In this document: positions 1 to 7,737 of the stretch, piece after piece
Numbering within the stretch: position 1 is the stretch's first letter
Layout: every line of letters begins with the position of its first letter
Source: Anaerolineaceae bacterium
Lineage (GTDB): Bacteria; Chloroflexota; Anaerolineae; Anaerolineales; Anaerolineaceae
Length of the DNA stretch: 11,434 bases
Assembly (NCBI GenBank): GCA_011620465.1
Contig: WOZC01000163.1
Coordinates: 1 to 11,434 of the forward strand
Reading direction: 5' to 3'
Translations under genes and position numbers: made by a program
Notes under the pieces: model-generated
What the model saw: only the letters and a program-made list of their open reading frames with translations
The model's database searches: none
What the model was told of the DNA's origin: nothing

Positions 1-30
1 ATCAATGATGATCTTCCTCTTTCATCCTAA

Positions 31-777
31 TCACGCACTTTTGAAACAGATACTTTCACAAACTTTGTTTGCATCAAGCAGATAAGGACCTCGGGCTGAT
101 TCGGGAAGTACTTGGGCGATTTGCTCCATAATTTCCTGCCCTGCCTGGTTCACTTCTTCTCTGGCTGGCACACGATTCGGATCTCTAACAACAAGTGGTC
201 CAAATATTTTGCCGATGCGGGTAACGACCCGGGCTAGCCGATGTTTTGTGGTAAGGGTGCCAAAAATATTCCAATCATCTTCGCTATAAGTGCCGATCGG
301 AATGATAGGCACACCCAGGCGAAGCGCTAAAAATGCTGCACCAGGTAAAGGACTACCGAGGGGAGGTTTATGCACATGCCCTTCCGGGAAGATTGCCAGG
401 ATGCCATTTTGTTCCAGGATAGCTTCAGCTGCTCTAATCGCTTCGAGATTTGGTCTGCCCTGCGTGATTTTCAAAGCACCCCATATGCTGGGCAAAAACT
501 TGACGATTCCTGGTGCCATGGGCATTTCAGAATCACCGATGAACTCCAAGGCGTATCTGGTGACATGTATCGGACTGATCGAATCCAAAAAACTGAAGTG
601 ATTACCCACGATCAGTAAAGGACCACCTTTTGGCAGGTTTTCTTTTCCTTCTATTTTGTAATCAAGCAGTATCCCCGACGCAACTTTGATTGCCCCTCTT
701 AGAACCCCCCGGCGGGTCAGGTTGCGGGGATAGGGATATTTGGCGTGATACTCTAACTTACGACTAGACCTGGGCAT
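31..777 (-). CDS. PlsC-family 1-acylglycerol-3-phosphate acyltransferase
   Basis: The product, 248 residues from the chosen start, is a lysophospholipid acyltransferase, a family that transfers an acyl chain to lysophosphatidic acid or a related acceptor at the inner membrane during phospholipid synthesis. The sequence shows the HX4D block NHFSFLD (catalytic H60 and D65), a basic block KITQGR near residues 103-108, FPEG at 130-133 and a VPIIPIG block at 156-162, all in family order. The ATG at 775-777 is chosen because AGGAG stands five bases upstream. The frame stays open to a TTG at 901-903 overlapping the stop of the sugar dehydrogenase gene, but the extra 42 residues look non-coding and that TTG lacks a ribosome binding site. 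It lies 122 bp downstream of the dehydrogenase gene, so co-transcription is possible. Acceptor specificity cannot be read from the sequence, so no symbol is given. Confidence 0.88.
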   Translation of the reverse strand: MPRSSRKLEYHAKYPYPRNLTRRGVLRGAIKVASGILLDYKIEGKENLPKGGPLLIVGNHFSFLDSISPIHVTRYALEFIGDSEMPMAPGIVKFLPSIWGALKITQGRPNLEAIRAAEAILEQNGILAIFPEGHVHKPPLGSPLPGAAFLALRLGVPIIPIGTYSEDDWNIFGTLTTKHRLARVVTRIGKIFGPLVVRDPNRVPAREEVNQAGQEIMEQIAQVLPESARGPYLLDANKVCESICFKSA

Positions 778-899
778 ACTTACTCCTGTGTGGGTGTTCT
801 CGTCATATTTTACCAACAAAACGTCTTTTCCAACGCTCGCCTTGGTTATTTGTGATTCACAGCCTATTCTTGGTTTTAGGTGACCTTTGCCGCCTCCAT

Positions 900-2069
900 T
901 CAAGGCAATTGATTTGGATCGATTCTGAAAATTTTGTCATCTCCTTCGCGAATGCTGCCGCGTCCATCGGTGTTGGAAGTACCCATATAGAGTAAACCAT
1001 CAGGACCCTGCCGTAAAGTTCTGAGTCGCCCGAATTCGTTCGCGAAATGACGCTGGAGCGTTTCCGGGCGGATATCGTCCAGGGGAACAGAATAAAGCGT
1101 AGATCCCCGTAAACCCACGAAGTAAACCATGCCATCGACAATTTCGAGGTCACCAGGAGCCCAGGTTTCACTTCCTCCTGATTGTAGACGTGGACTGATC
1201 ATTCCTTCCCGGGTCTGGTCACCCTGGATTTCCGGCCAGCCGTAATTCCCACCGATTTCAACCAGGTTGAGTTCGTCATAACCACTGCCCAACCCGCTGG
1301 GTCCGTGTTCTGTCGACCAGAGTCTGCCTTGTTCGTCCCAGGCTAAACCCTGGGGATTGCGGTGACCATAGCTGTAAACAGCATTGCCAAAGGGATTATC
1401 TTGCGGGATGCTTCCATCATCATGCAAACGCAATATCTTTCCAGTAAGTGAATTGATGTCCTGGGCAGAAGAGCCAGAACCTGCATCTCCAGTCGTGATG
1501 TAAAGCAGTCCGTCCGGACCAAACTCGATGCGCCCTCCGTCATGGTTTGGAGCCCCTGGGATGTTATCAATAATGACCGTTCTGTCACCTAAGATTGTGT
1601 CAGAAAACTGATAGCGTTCCACCCTGTTGAACATGCCGCCGTTAGCTTCATAAGTCAAATAGAGGTAGAGCCAATGATTTTCTGAGAAATCCGGGTGCAG
1701 AGCCAACCCTAACAAACCACTTTCACTTCTTTCGAACACATCAGCGATTGGTATCTGCACTCCTTCCGCTTCAATCAGGGTGAGGGTGCCGGGACGCTCG
1801 GTGACCAGCATACGCCCATCCGGGAGAAAGGCAATTTCCCAGGGAGTCTGGAGGTTTTGAGCGGCAATGGTAATAGCCTCCGCAGTTGGAGATGTGGTAG
1901 GTTCCTCTGTGGTTATTGGAGCATTTGCAGATTGGGTTGGTTGTTGACTGGGGGTAACTACGCTGACCGATGGCAACACGGCAACCGTCGGGACTGGTGC
2001 GGCATCAGTGCCGCAGGCTGCCAGGACAGCGATTATGAGTATTGAGAAGAGTAAAGATGGTTTCTTCAT
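900..2069 (-). CDS. PQQ-dependent sugar dehydrogenase (glucose/sorbosone dehydrogenase family), lipoprotein
   Basis: A 389-residue protein with a lipoprotein signal peptide (lipobox LAAC, lipidated Cys19), a Thr/Pro/Ser-rich linker to about residue 65 and a six-bladed beta-propeller domain typical of soluble aldose sugar dehydrogenases. These enzymes oxidise sugars outside the cytoplasm with pyrroloquinoline quinone and calcium. Visible family blocks are WEIAFLPDGRMLVTERPG (77-94), GLLGLALHPDF (118-128), NHDGGR with the likely catalytic H176, GPDGLLYITTGD (184-195), YGHRNPQGLAWD (234-245), STEHGP (252-257), ELNLVEIGGNYGWP (266-279) and QGPDGLLYMGTSNTDGRG near the end. No ribosome binding site precedes the ATG. 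A TACTAT box ends six bases before it, which would suit a leaderless mRNA. No PQQ synthesis genes lie in the window, so cofactor source and substrate are unknown. It precedes the acyltransferase gene on the same strand. Confidence 0.9.
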   Translation of the reverse strand: MKKPSLLFSILIIAVLAACGTDAAPVPTVAVLPSVSVVTPSQQPTQSANAPITTEEPTTSPTAEAITIAAQNLQTPWEIAFLPDGRMLVTERPGTLTLIEAEGVQIPIADVFERSESGLLGLALHPDFSENHWLYLYLTYEANGGMFNRVERYQFSDTILGDRTVIIDNIPGAPNHDGGRIEFGPDGLLYITTGDAGSGSSAQDINSLTGKILRLHDDGSIPQDNPFGNAVYSYGHRNPQGLAWDEQGRLWSTEHGPSGLGSGYDELNLVEIGGNYGWPEIQGDQTREGMISPRLQSGGSETWAPGDLEIVDGMVYFVGLRGSTLYSVPLDDIRPETLQRHFANEFGRLRTLRQGPDGLLYMGTSNTDGRGSIREGDDKIFRIDPNQLP

Positions 2070-2075
2070 GTTTAA

Positions 2076-2081
2076 ATAGTA
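2076..2081 (-). promoter_or_regulatory. Possible -10 box (TACTAT) for the sugar dehydrogenase gene
   Basis: On the minus strand TACTAT is followed by TTAAAC and then the ATG at 2069, placing a predicted transcription start at or next to the start codon. No convincing -35 hexamer is seen 17 bases upstream (TTCCTG at best). The call rests on spacing and on the absence of a ribosome binding site. Confidence 0.3.
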
Positions 2082-2213
2082 CCAATTTGACAGGTTTTCA
2101 GGAAATTAATGGAGAACCTTGTCCCGAATCCTGTTTCGCCCGTACATGAGATCTGATTGCTATCGTGCATGACCCTTGGTTCGCGCAGTTTGGACAGATA
2201 ACCGTACTTTTCC

Positions 2214-2241
2214 TTGTCTCAGAAGTAAATACAGGTAAAAT
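2214..2241 (+). promoter_or_regulatory. Candidate sigma70-type promoter for the MFS exporter
   Basis: TTGTCT at 2214-2219 and TAAAAT at 2236-2241 are separated by 16 bases, with four and five matches to the -35 and -10 consensus. Transcription would begin near 2248, about 15 bases before the ATG at 2264. This supports the short start and argues against the upstream GTG at 2165, which would lie before the promoter. Confidence 0.4.
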
Positions 2242-2263
2242 CACAAATAATTGGAAAATTGAC

Positions 2264-3622
2264 ATGACAGACACCAACGAAACCACTATCCAGCCTATCA
2301 ACGACACGGAACAAACCCCACCAGAACAAATGATCCCAGCTAACTGGTTGGCTAATTTCTTGCCGATGTTCATTGGGCAGGTTGTTTCTTTGTTGGGGAG
2401 CAGCTTGGTGCAATTCGCGCTTGTCTGGTATGTCACCAAACTGACCGGCTCGGCAACTGTCCTGGCAACAGCCACAACGGCAGCGTTGATCCCCGCTATT
2501 TTCTTAGGACCCTTCGTCGGCGCGTTGGTAGATCGCTGGAACCGCAAGCAGGTGATGATCATTGCTGACCTGATGGTTGCGCTGGCAACAGCCGCACTGG
2601 CGCTTCTTTTCGCCTTCAACCTGATTCAAATCTGGCATATCTACCTGATCCTCTTCATTCGCTCCCTGGCAGGCATTTTCCAGGGTCCAGCCAAAACCGC
2701 GTCAATCAGCCTGATGGTACCCAAAGAACACCTAACCAGGTTGGGTGGCATTAACCAGGCTGTGAATGGCTTGACCGAGACTTTTTCCCCAGCCTTGGGA
2801 GCCCTCCTGCTGGAGCTTCTGCCCATCCAGGGTGTCTTGGCAGTCGACATCGTGACAGCGGCAATTGCCATTTTGCTCATGATTTTCCTGGTCAAGGTTC
2901 CCCAACCAGCGACAATCGATACTACCCAAAAGGTGACACCCAGGTCATTGTTGACTGACGTAAAATTCGGTTTTAAATACATCCTGACCTGGCCAGGGTT
3001 GCTGATCCTCATCCTGATTGCCAGCTCCATCAATTTATTCTTAGCCCCTGCAGGGAATCTCATGCCGCTGCTCGTGACCGATTATTTCCAGGGAGGCGCA
3101 AGAGAACTTGCCTGGTTGCAGGCAGCGATGGGCATTGGCGCGATTATCGGGGGTGTGTTACTGGGTGTCTGGGGCGGCTTTAAGCGCAAAATGGTCACGG
3201 TGATCGTCGGGATTTTGGGTACCAGCCTGGGAATCCTCGGTATCGGTATTGTGCCCTCCACAGCCTACCTGGGCACGATTATCCTGGCTGGGTTTACTGG
3301 TATGGCAGTGTCCTTAGCCAACGGTTCATTGGGACCGTTACTTCAAACCAAAGTTCCCTCAGAAGTGCAAGGTCGCGTTTTCACGGTTCTCTCCAGCATG
3401 AGCCTGATGTTGATGCCTGTCGGCTTGTTCCTGAGTGCTCCAGTTGCCGAACGATTTGGCGTCCCATCCGCTTATATCGTCGGTGGCGTCGTGGGACTGT
3501 TGATCGCGATCTATGGATTTTTGGATAGGCGCGTAATGACTATTGACGACCAACTACCCGGTGGGGAGTTGGCGAATTCTGAAAAGCAATCAGAACCGGA
3601 GACCGCTTCTCAAGTGGGATGA
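2264..3622 (+). CDS. MFS transporter, DHA3-like (MFS_3) drug or metabolite exporter
   Basis: A 452-residue major facilitator protein with about twelve hydrophobic segments between residues 30 and 420, a polar N-terminal tail of about 25 residues and a hydrophilic acidic C-terminal tail. The cytoplasmic loop between helices 2 and 3 carries motif A, GALVDRWNRK (86-95), and a second-half loop carries VPSEVQGRVF (364-373), a pattern typical of the MFS_3/DHA3 group that includes macrolide efflux proteins and the enterobactin exporter EntS. The likely role is proton-driven export of a small molecule across the inner membrane. The substrate is unknown and no biosynthesis or resistance gene is adjacent. 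The ATG at 2264 is preceded by a weak GGA eight bases upstream. The frame is open back to a GTG at 2165, adding 33 residues, but the candidate promoter lies between. It converges with the HAD gene, with one base between the stop codons. Confidence 0.88.
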   Translation: MTDTNETTIQPINDTEQTPPEQMIPANWLANFLPMFIGQVVSLLGSSLVQFALVWYVTKLTGSATVLATATTAALIPAIFLGPFVGALVDRWNRKQVMIIADLMVALATAALALLFAFNLIQIWHIYLILFIRSLAGIFQGPAKTASISLMVPKEHLTRLGGINQAVNGLTETFSPALGALLLELLPIQGVLAVDIVTAAIAILLMIFLVKVPQPATIDTTQKVTPRSLLTDVKFGFKYILTWPGLLILILIASSINLFLAPAGNLMPLLVTDYFQGGARELAWLQAAMGIGAIIGGVLLGVWGGFKRKMVTVIVGILGTSLGILGIGIVPSTAYLGTIILAGFTGMAVSLANGSLGPLLQTKVPSEVQGRVFTVLSSMSLMLMPVGLFLSAPVAERFGVPSAYIVGGVVGLLIAIYGFLDRRVMTIDDQLPGGELANSEKQSEPETASQVG

Positions 3623-3623
3623 T

Positions 3624-4328
3624 TTACAGCTGATCAAAAAAAGTTTCTGTAAGGAAACTCGCAAGTCCGCTGGTTGAGGACAAGATGGCGTGAGTGCCGG
3701 CTTTCAGCAGTTCCTTTTCGACACCAAAACCACACAACACTGATACAGATTGTGCCCCTGCTGCTAAAGCAGCACGGACATCTGTAACCGTATCACCAAT
3801 CATGAGGCAGGACTCGATGGGTACTCCCAATTGTTCTGCCGCATGCAGCAGGGGGTCTGGAAAGGGTTTGGTCCGCCTGCAAGTTTGGGAACTCACCACA
3901 ATTTGAAAGTAGGGTTCCAGCTTATTGATTTTCAAAAAATGCGATGTGGTCATCTCGTTCCTGGCGGTGACGATCGCGAAGGGATAGCGGGAAGAAAGCA
4001 CGTCGAGCATTGGCAAGACCCCTGGTATCACGGGGTAATGCTGCGCCAGTACTTCGTGCCCGTTGGCACGCTTATCAAGAAACGCCGCGATCAGGTTGTC
4101 AAACCCGAGTCGATCAGCTGCTTCGAGCAGCCAGTTTCCCGGACCTTCCGCTACGCGGACAAACCAGCGCGAAAACAGTTTTAGTTTGTCTTTCCCGAAC
4201 ACGCCGCTAAGAAACCTTAAGCGGTTGTTGATGCGTTCAACCATGAGGTCATCACTGTCAGACAACGTGCCGTCAACATCGAAGATCAGGGCTTTTACAG
4301 CGGAGACATCCAAAGGTTGTGCTGGCAT
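3624..4328 (-). CDS. HAD-superfamily hydrolase (phosphoglycolate phosphatase-like)
   Basis: A 234-residue haloacid dehalogenase-type phosphatase. All four motifs are present: motif I DVDGT with nucleophile D17 and acid/base D19, motif II T121 in IVTARN, motif III K154 in RRTKPFPDP, and motif IV GDTVTD with D179 and D183. The helical cap between residues 23 and 100 fits the subfamily I layout of phosphoglycolate phosphatase and PpaX-like pyrophosphatases. The substrate is probably a small phosphorylated metabolite in the cytoplasm but cannot be named. A GAGAGG ribosome binding site lies eight bases before the ATG. The gene starts 12 bases after the stop of the metalloprotease-like gene on the same strand, so the two are probably co-transcribed. 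Its TAA lies one base from the TGA of the convergent exporter, with no terminator between. Confidence 0.88.
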   Translation of the reverse strand: MPAQPLDVSAVKALIFDVDGTLSDSDDLMVERINNRLRFLSGVFGKDKLKLFSRWFVRVAEGPGNWLLEAADRLGFDNLIAAFLDKRANGHEVLAQHYPVIPGVLPMLDVLSSRYPFAIVTARNEMTTSHFLKINKLEPYFQIVVSSQTCRRTKPFPDPLLHAAEQLGVPIESCLMIGDTVTDVRAALAAGAQSVSVLCGFGVEKELLKAGTHAILSSTSGLASFLTETFFDQL

Positions 4329-4340
4329 TTTGGCTGCCTC

Positions 4341-5648
4341 TCAATTCAAAGGTATAGCCTGCAGCAATTGCAGGGTGGCTAAATCCTGAGCCATCAACCA
4401 GACAAAACTGGTTGGGCTGGTCTCACGCAACGCGCTGGAATAATCGCTGCCCTGCCAGTGTCCATCCGGTTGGACCGGACCGAATCGAAGGTCAGAATAG
4501 CTTCTGAAAGCTTCTAAAGCGGCATCAGCATCCGCAGTAGTATCCCAATTGAAAGAAATCAGTGCAGCCAGTTTACCGGTTTGTTCATTCTTTAGGACAG
4601 AATAGGTATCACCACCCCAACCTTCGGCTGCATCCAATGCCAGGCTGTCATACAGGCGATATTGAGGGGAATGCGCTTTGGCTAAAACCAGGTAGACGTA
4701 CCATTCACCCAGCGTGTCATTCTCGATTTCCACCCAATCTTTTCCAAGTGCTGCTTCCAGATTCGGCAGAGTTGGATTGTTTGGAACGTCGTTGGGATAA
4801 GCGGCAGGGTGCATGATCTGCTCGGACGAAACCGGGTTTGCCTCAGTAAAAGCTGCATTGACTGCCTCAAAGCCACCCTGGGTATAAAGGGTTTGCACAA
4901 ACTTTGCTCCATAAAGATAGGGAAAAGTGAAGTCTTCTTTGATCGAATCCGGGGCAGATTCATAAACCGGGCTGTTATAAGTAGCCGCAAAGTCCTGCAG
5001 ATCCTGCATGTCTTGTTGCGTACCGTATTTTTGAAACCAGAGTTGCTCAGTAAGGGTCGCATCCCCTTCAATCAACGACTGGATTGCCAGGCAGCGTTCT
5101 GAGTCGTCCTGGCATGATTCGTCAGTATATTCCAGAGCCCCCTCAAAATCGAAACGCTCATCTTGCAACGTGTGCACAAATTCATGCGCATAGGTGGAAC
5201 GTTCCAAACCACCAAAGCCGCTGTCACTGACGACAAACATCTCCTTTTTTTCCTGGTCATAATACCCGGTGATCTGCTCGGAGTACAGTTCCAGGTAAAA
5301 GTCGCGCAGTTTAAAATCAGCGGGCAAAAATCCAAACAGGTTCATTACCGCCACATCCCGCTCTTCATCTTCCGCTTTGTATCCTTCCAAAAAATCATCC
5401 AATACAACCTGGCGCAGTTCGGCTGTGGTCATGAGTTGGCGTGGGATGGCAGTATCAATGTTAAGATCACGCAGTTGGCTGACCTGGCTCTCGATTTCAT
5501 CCATCCCCGCAGAGATGGTCGGGTCAGGGGTGGGGTTGTCTTCATAAACAAAAACGGTATTGCGAGACAGCTTGATGACGAAAAAAGTGCCCACAGCCAG
5601 GACGGTCAATGCGATTAAGACAAGCAGGAGAATGTTTTTATTTTTCAT
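4341..5648 (-). CDS. Membrane-anchored HExxH (gluzincin-like) metalloprotease-like protein, unassigned family
   Basis: A 435-residue protein that I do not recognise as a named family. An N-terminal hydrophobic segment (about residues 5-25), preceded by lysines, should act as an uncleaved signal anchor and place the rest outside the membrane. HEFVH (H155, E156, H159) is a zinc-binding HExxH motif in the context STYAHEFVHTLQDE, and IEGDAT 35 residues later offers E194 as the third ligand, as in gluzincins. A block YYDQEKKEMFVVSD precedes the motif. Two cysteines (C179 and C186) sit between HEFVH and EGDAT and could form a small disulfide loop. The second half has no motif I know. The ATG at 5648 is preferred over an in-frame TTG at 5663, because GGA lies seven bases upstream and a TATAAT box overlaps the region just before the TTG. 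The HAD gene follows after 12 bases. Peptidase activity is inferred from the motifs only. Confidence 0.8.
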   Translation of the reverse strand: MKNKNILLLVLIALTVLAVGTFFVIKLSRNTVFVYEDNPTPDPTISAGMDEIESQVSQLRDLNIDTAIPRQLMTTAELRQVVLDDFLEGYKAEDEERDVAVMNLFGFLPADFKLRDFYLELYSEQITGYYDQEKKEMFVVSDSGFGGLERSTYAHEFVHTLQDERFDFEGALEYTDESCQDDSERCLAIQSLIEGDATLTEQLWFQKYGTQQDMQDLQDFAATYNSPVYESAPDSIKEDFTFPYLYGAKFVQTLYTQGGFEAVNAAFTEANPVSSEQIMHPAAYPNDVPNNPTLPNLEAALGKDWVEIENDTLGEWYVYLVLAKAHSPQYRLYDSLALDAAEGWGGDTYSVLKNEQTGKLAALISFNWDTTADADAALEAFRSYSDLRFGPVQPDGHWQGSDYSSALRETSPTSFVWLMAQDLATLQLLQAIPLN

Positions 5649-5665
5649 AACGGATTCCAGCAAGA

Positions 5666-5671
5666 ATTATA
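5666..5671 (-). promoter_or_regulatory. -10 box (TATAAT) of the metalloprotease-like gene
   Basis: A perfect TATAAT on the minus strand ends 17 bases before the ATG at 5648, giving a predicted leader of about ten bases that includes the GGA ribosome binding site. The -35 position (TTCCGA, 17 bases upstream) matches only in part and lies inside the neighbouring repeat, so the repeat may supply it. Confidence 0.45.
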
Positions 5672-5682
5672 ACGGGTGTTTT

Positions 5683-5815
5683 TGTCATTCGGAACGAAGT
5701 GACACGACATAAAATGTGCAAGTAGTTTGTCACCTTGTACGAAGTGACACGAAGTGTGCTTTGCCAGGATCTTGGTCTTCTCTGTAAAGATTCTTTGCTA
5801 GCGCTCAGACTGACA
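5683..5815. repeat. Degenerate interspersed-repeat patch with direct and inverted copies
   Basis: Two 25-base direct copies (5683-5707 and 5728-5752) both start TGTCA and end ACGAAGTGACACGA, with 20 of 25 positions identical. A third copy at 5789-5815 lies inverted: read on the minus strand it begins TGTCAGTCTGAGCG and ends AAAGAATC. These resemble a repeat family, recalled from other bacterial genomes, with a core like TCATTCTGAGCGAAGC. The patch fills most of the gap between the M20 peptidase stop and the metalloprotease-like gene and contains no ORF of note. The direct copies are seen in the sequence; the family assignment is from memory. Confidence 0.5.
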
Positions 5816-5851
5816 AATATCAAATCACCCCCCTCAATCCGATTCCTACTC

Positions 5852-7573
5852 CTAATCTTTCAACGGTTTAGTCTCCAGGGGTTCATCATCCTCTGGCAGA
5901 GCTTCAAAATCATCTTCACCAAACAATTTGTCATCCTCAGGCTGAGGACCGTGTTCTTTTACCTCTACCTTTCGCATTGGGTGGGTAGGTAAGGGTTCGT
6001 CCATCCGTCGAATCGCGCGGGGTTCAGCTTCTTCATCCTCAGCTGATTCCTCATCCTCCTCTTCATCACCGTAAAAATCGGTTGGGATGCTTGACATCCG
6101 TTCGATCAATTCGATCAAGAAACCAACCATCCTGGAAGCATTTTCAAATGAAAGGCGTTCATTTGTGCCATGAACTGTCTCAATCTCTTCCTTATCGAGG
6201 ATGAATGGCGAGAAACGGAAGACGCGGTCACAGATTTGCATGTAGTGTCGTGCATCGGTCGCTCCGTTCATTAGATAGGGAACGGCATACGCGCCAGGCA
6301 TAGTCGCTTTAATCAGGTCAAGCAAAACAAGGAATTGGGGCGAATCCACATCTGAAACCTCGGTCGGATCCCAGGAATGATTTTCATAAAGGCTTTCATT
6401 GTGAGCAGGCAGCACATGGACAACATCGTCTCCAACCATTTCATTGATACGCTTGTAAACGTCCACAAGTGTATCACCCGGCATGAGACGCAAATTGATG
6501 GTTGCCTCCGCGGTGGCTGGCAGGACATTCTCGGTATTTCCTCCATGGATAATGGTTGGCGCGATCGTTGTGCGCGTGTTGGCGTTTGCCATCGGTGAAG
6601 CAGCAAAGCGTTTCGCAACCGACTTGCCAAACAACCAGCGATTTGCCAAAGCCATCTTCTGTGTGAAGGGCAGTGCATCGGCGAGAAAACTCATCATAAA
6701 CTCGACAAAATCCAGGTCTTGGGGGAAGGGATTGTTCTCCAGTGTAGCGATTGCCAGGGCTAACGCTCCGATGGAAGTGACCTGATTAGGTGCTGACGCG
6801 TGCCCAGATGCGGTTTCGGCGCGTAAAACCAGGGAGAGATACCCCTTTTCAGCAACACCCACCAGTCCAACCGGCGCGTCTACGCCTGGGATAGTATCTT
6901 GCGAGTTCACCCCGCCTTCATCCAAAAGAAAGGAAAGGTGTACGCCCCGTTCTTTGAGTGTTTTCGCAATTTGGGCGGCTCCACGTGCACCGGATACTTC
7001 TTCATCCTCACCAAAGGCAAGGTAGATCGTACGTTTCGGTTGGAAACCGACCTTGAGCAGAAAATTGACTGCTTCAAGAATACCGATCATGACCCCTTTA
7101 CAATCGATCGCGCCGCGGCCCCATACATAGCCATCAGCGACTGTGCCACTGAAGGGCGGGTAAGTCCAACCGGAATCCGCATCTTCTCTGGCCGGGACGA
7201 CGTCCATGTGTGCAGTCAGGGCAATAGGGTCGAGGTTGGGGTCGCTTCCCTTCCAGGTGTAGAGTAGCGAATAATTGCCTAAGATTTCACGTTCAAGATA
7301 CTCTTCCACTTCGGGGTAAAGCATGCTGATCAGGTTGTGCATCCCCTGGAAAGGTACCGGATCGACCTTTTCCGAGTCGATATTGTTGATTGTTTTCATT
7401 TGGATTGCCAGACCAATGTGTTGGGCGACTTCTTCACCATCGATCTCCGTCAGCGCGATTGGCTCTGGCTCGGATGTCGGGTTTGGATATTGAAACGTTC
7501 TGATCAGGATGATGCCAATGACAACCGCCAGGATCAGACCGATTAGAATGAGAATGATTGTTAAAGGGTCCAT
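5852..7573 (-). CDS. M20-family zinc peptidase, carboxypeptidase S/PM20D1-like, membrane-anchored
   Basis: A 573-residue di-zinc hydrolase of the M20 family. The block LLYTWKGSDPNLDPIALTAHMDVVPA (103-128) is typical of the yeast carboxypeptidase S and PM20D1 branch and includes metal ligands H122 and D124. GRGAIDCKG gives bridging D157, GEDEEVSG gives catalytic E191 and ligand E192, LLDEGG gives D218, and ETVHGTNE gives H468. The dimerisation (lid) domain lies between about residues 245 and 375, including SGHAS and GGNTENVLP. Additions to the core are one transmembrane helix at residues 4-24 and a charged tail after 500 in which 12 of the 15 residues 503-517 are Asp or Glu. Known relatives hydrolyse N-acyl amino acids or short peptides; the substrate here is unknown. 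AGGAGG sits five bases before the ATG. With an acidic N-terminus and Arg after the helix, the catalytic part may face the cytoplasm. Confidence 0.9.
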   Translation of the reverse strand: MDPLTIILILIGLILAVVIGIILIRTFQYPNPTSEPEPIALTEIDGEEVAQHIGLAIQMKTINNIDSEKVDPVPFQGMHNLISMLYPEVEEYLEREILGNYSLLYTWKGSDPNLDPIALTAHMDVVPAREDADSGWTYPPFSGTVADGYVWGRGAIDCKGVMIGILEAVNFLLKVGFQPKRTIYLAFGEDEEVSGARGAAQIAKTLKERGVHLSFLLDEGGVNSQDTIPGVDAPVGLVGVAEKGYLSLVLRAETASGHASAPNQVTSIGALALAIATLENNPFPQDLDFVEFMMSFLADALPFTQKMALANRWLFGKSVAKRFAASPMANANTRTTIAPTIIHGGNTENVLPATAEATINLRLMPGDTLVDVYKRINEMVGDDVVHVLPAHNESLYENHSWDPTEVSDVDSPQFLVLLDLIKATMPGAYAVPYLMNGATDARHYMQICDRVFRFSPFILDKEEIETVHGTNERLSFENASRMVGFLIELIERMSSIPTDFYGDEEEDEESAEDEEAEPRAIRRMDEPLPTHPMRKVEVKEHGPQPEDDKLFGEDDFEALPEDDEPLETKPLKD

Positions 7574-7619
7574 AAGGTCCTCCTATGAATAACGAGTAGT
7601 TAATAATCCAGTTGTGATT

Positions 7620-7625
7620 ATTGTA
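7620..7625 (-). promoter_or_regulatory. Possible -10 box (TACAAT) for the M20 peptidase gene
   Basis: TACAAT on the minus strand lies 46 bases before the ATG at 7573, in the divergent region shared with the two-component genes. The matching -35 position (ACAGCA) is poor, so this is only a candidate. Confidence 0.25.
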
Positions 7626-7722
7626 CCGGAAAAAAATATATGTGCTGTGGTGAGGTAGACTTAACTTGCAGAATAGAAGCCTCTAAACCTTTTCTGAATA
7701 TCGTTTGTGTAAACTTTTCCTC

Positions 7723-7728
7723 TATAAT
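7723..7728 (+). promoter_or_regulatory. -10 box (TATAAT) of the two-component operon
   Basis: A perfect TATAAT ends nine bases before the ATG at 7738, predicting transcription from about 7735 and a leaderless or almost leaderless mRNA. No Shine-Dalgarno sequence precedes the ATG, which agrees. No good -35 hexamer is visible (ATCGTT at the 17-base spacing), so an activator may be needed; autoregulation by the encoded regulator is possible but not shown. Confidence 0.45.
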
Positions 7729-7737
7729 GAGAACTAT

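Noticed and set aside
1..30. Short minus-strand reading frame with ATG at 23-25 after the acyltransferase stop
   Set aside because: It stops after seven codons; the purine-rich GAAAGAGG might be the ribosome binding site of a gene beyond the edge, but that cannot be judged here.
778..903. N-terminal extension of the acyltransferase from a TTG overlapping the dehydrogenase stop
   Set aside because: The added residues do not look like a PlsC N-terminus, the TTG lacks a good ribosome binding site, and the internal ATG has AGGAG at ideal spacing.
2165..2263. N-terminal extension of the exporter from a GTG
   Set aside because: The candidate promoter lies within this stretch, so the GTG would be upstream of the transcript start; the shorter form fits MFS length.
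5649..5663. TTG start five codons upstream for the metalloprotease-like gene
   Set aside because: A TATAAT box abuts it, so it would precede the predicted transcript start; the ATG has a ribosome binding site.
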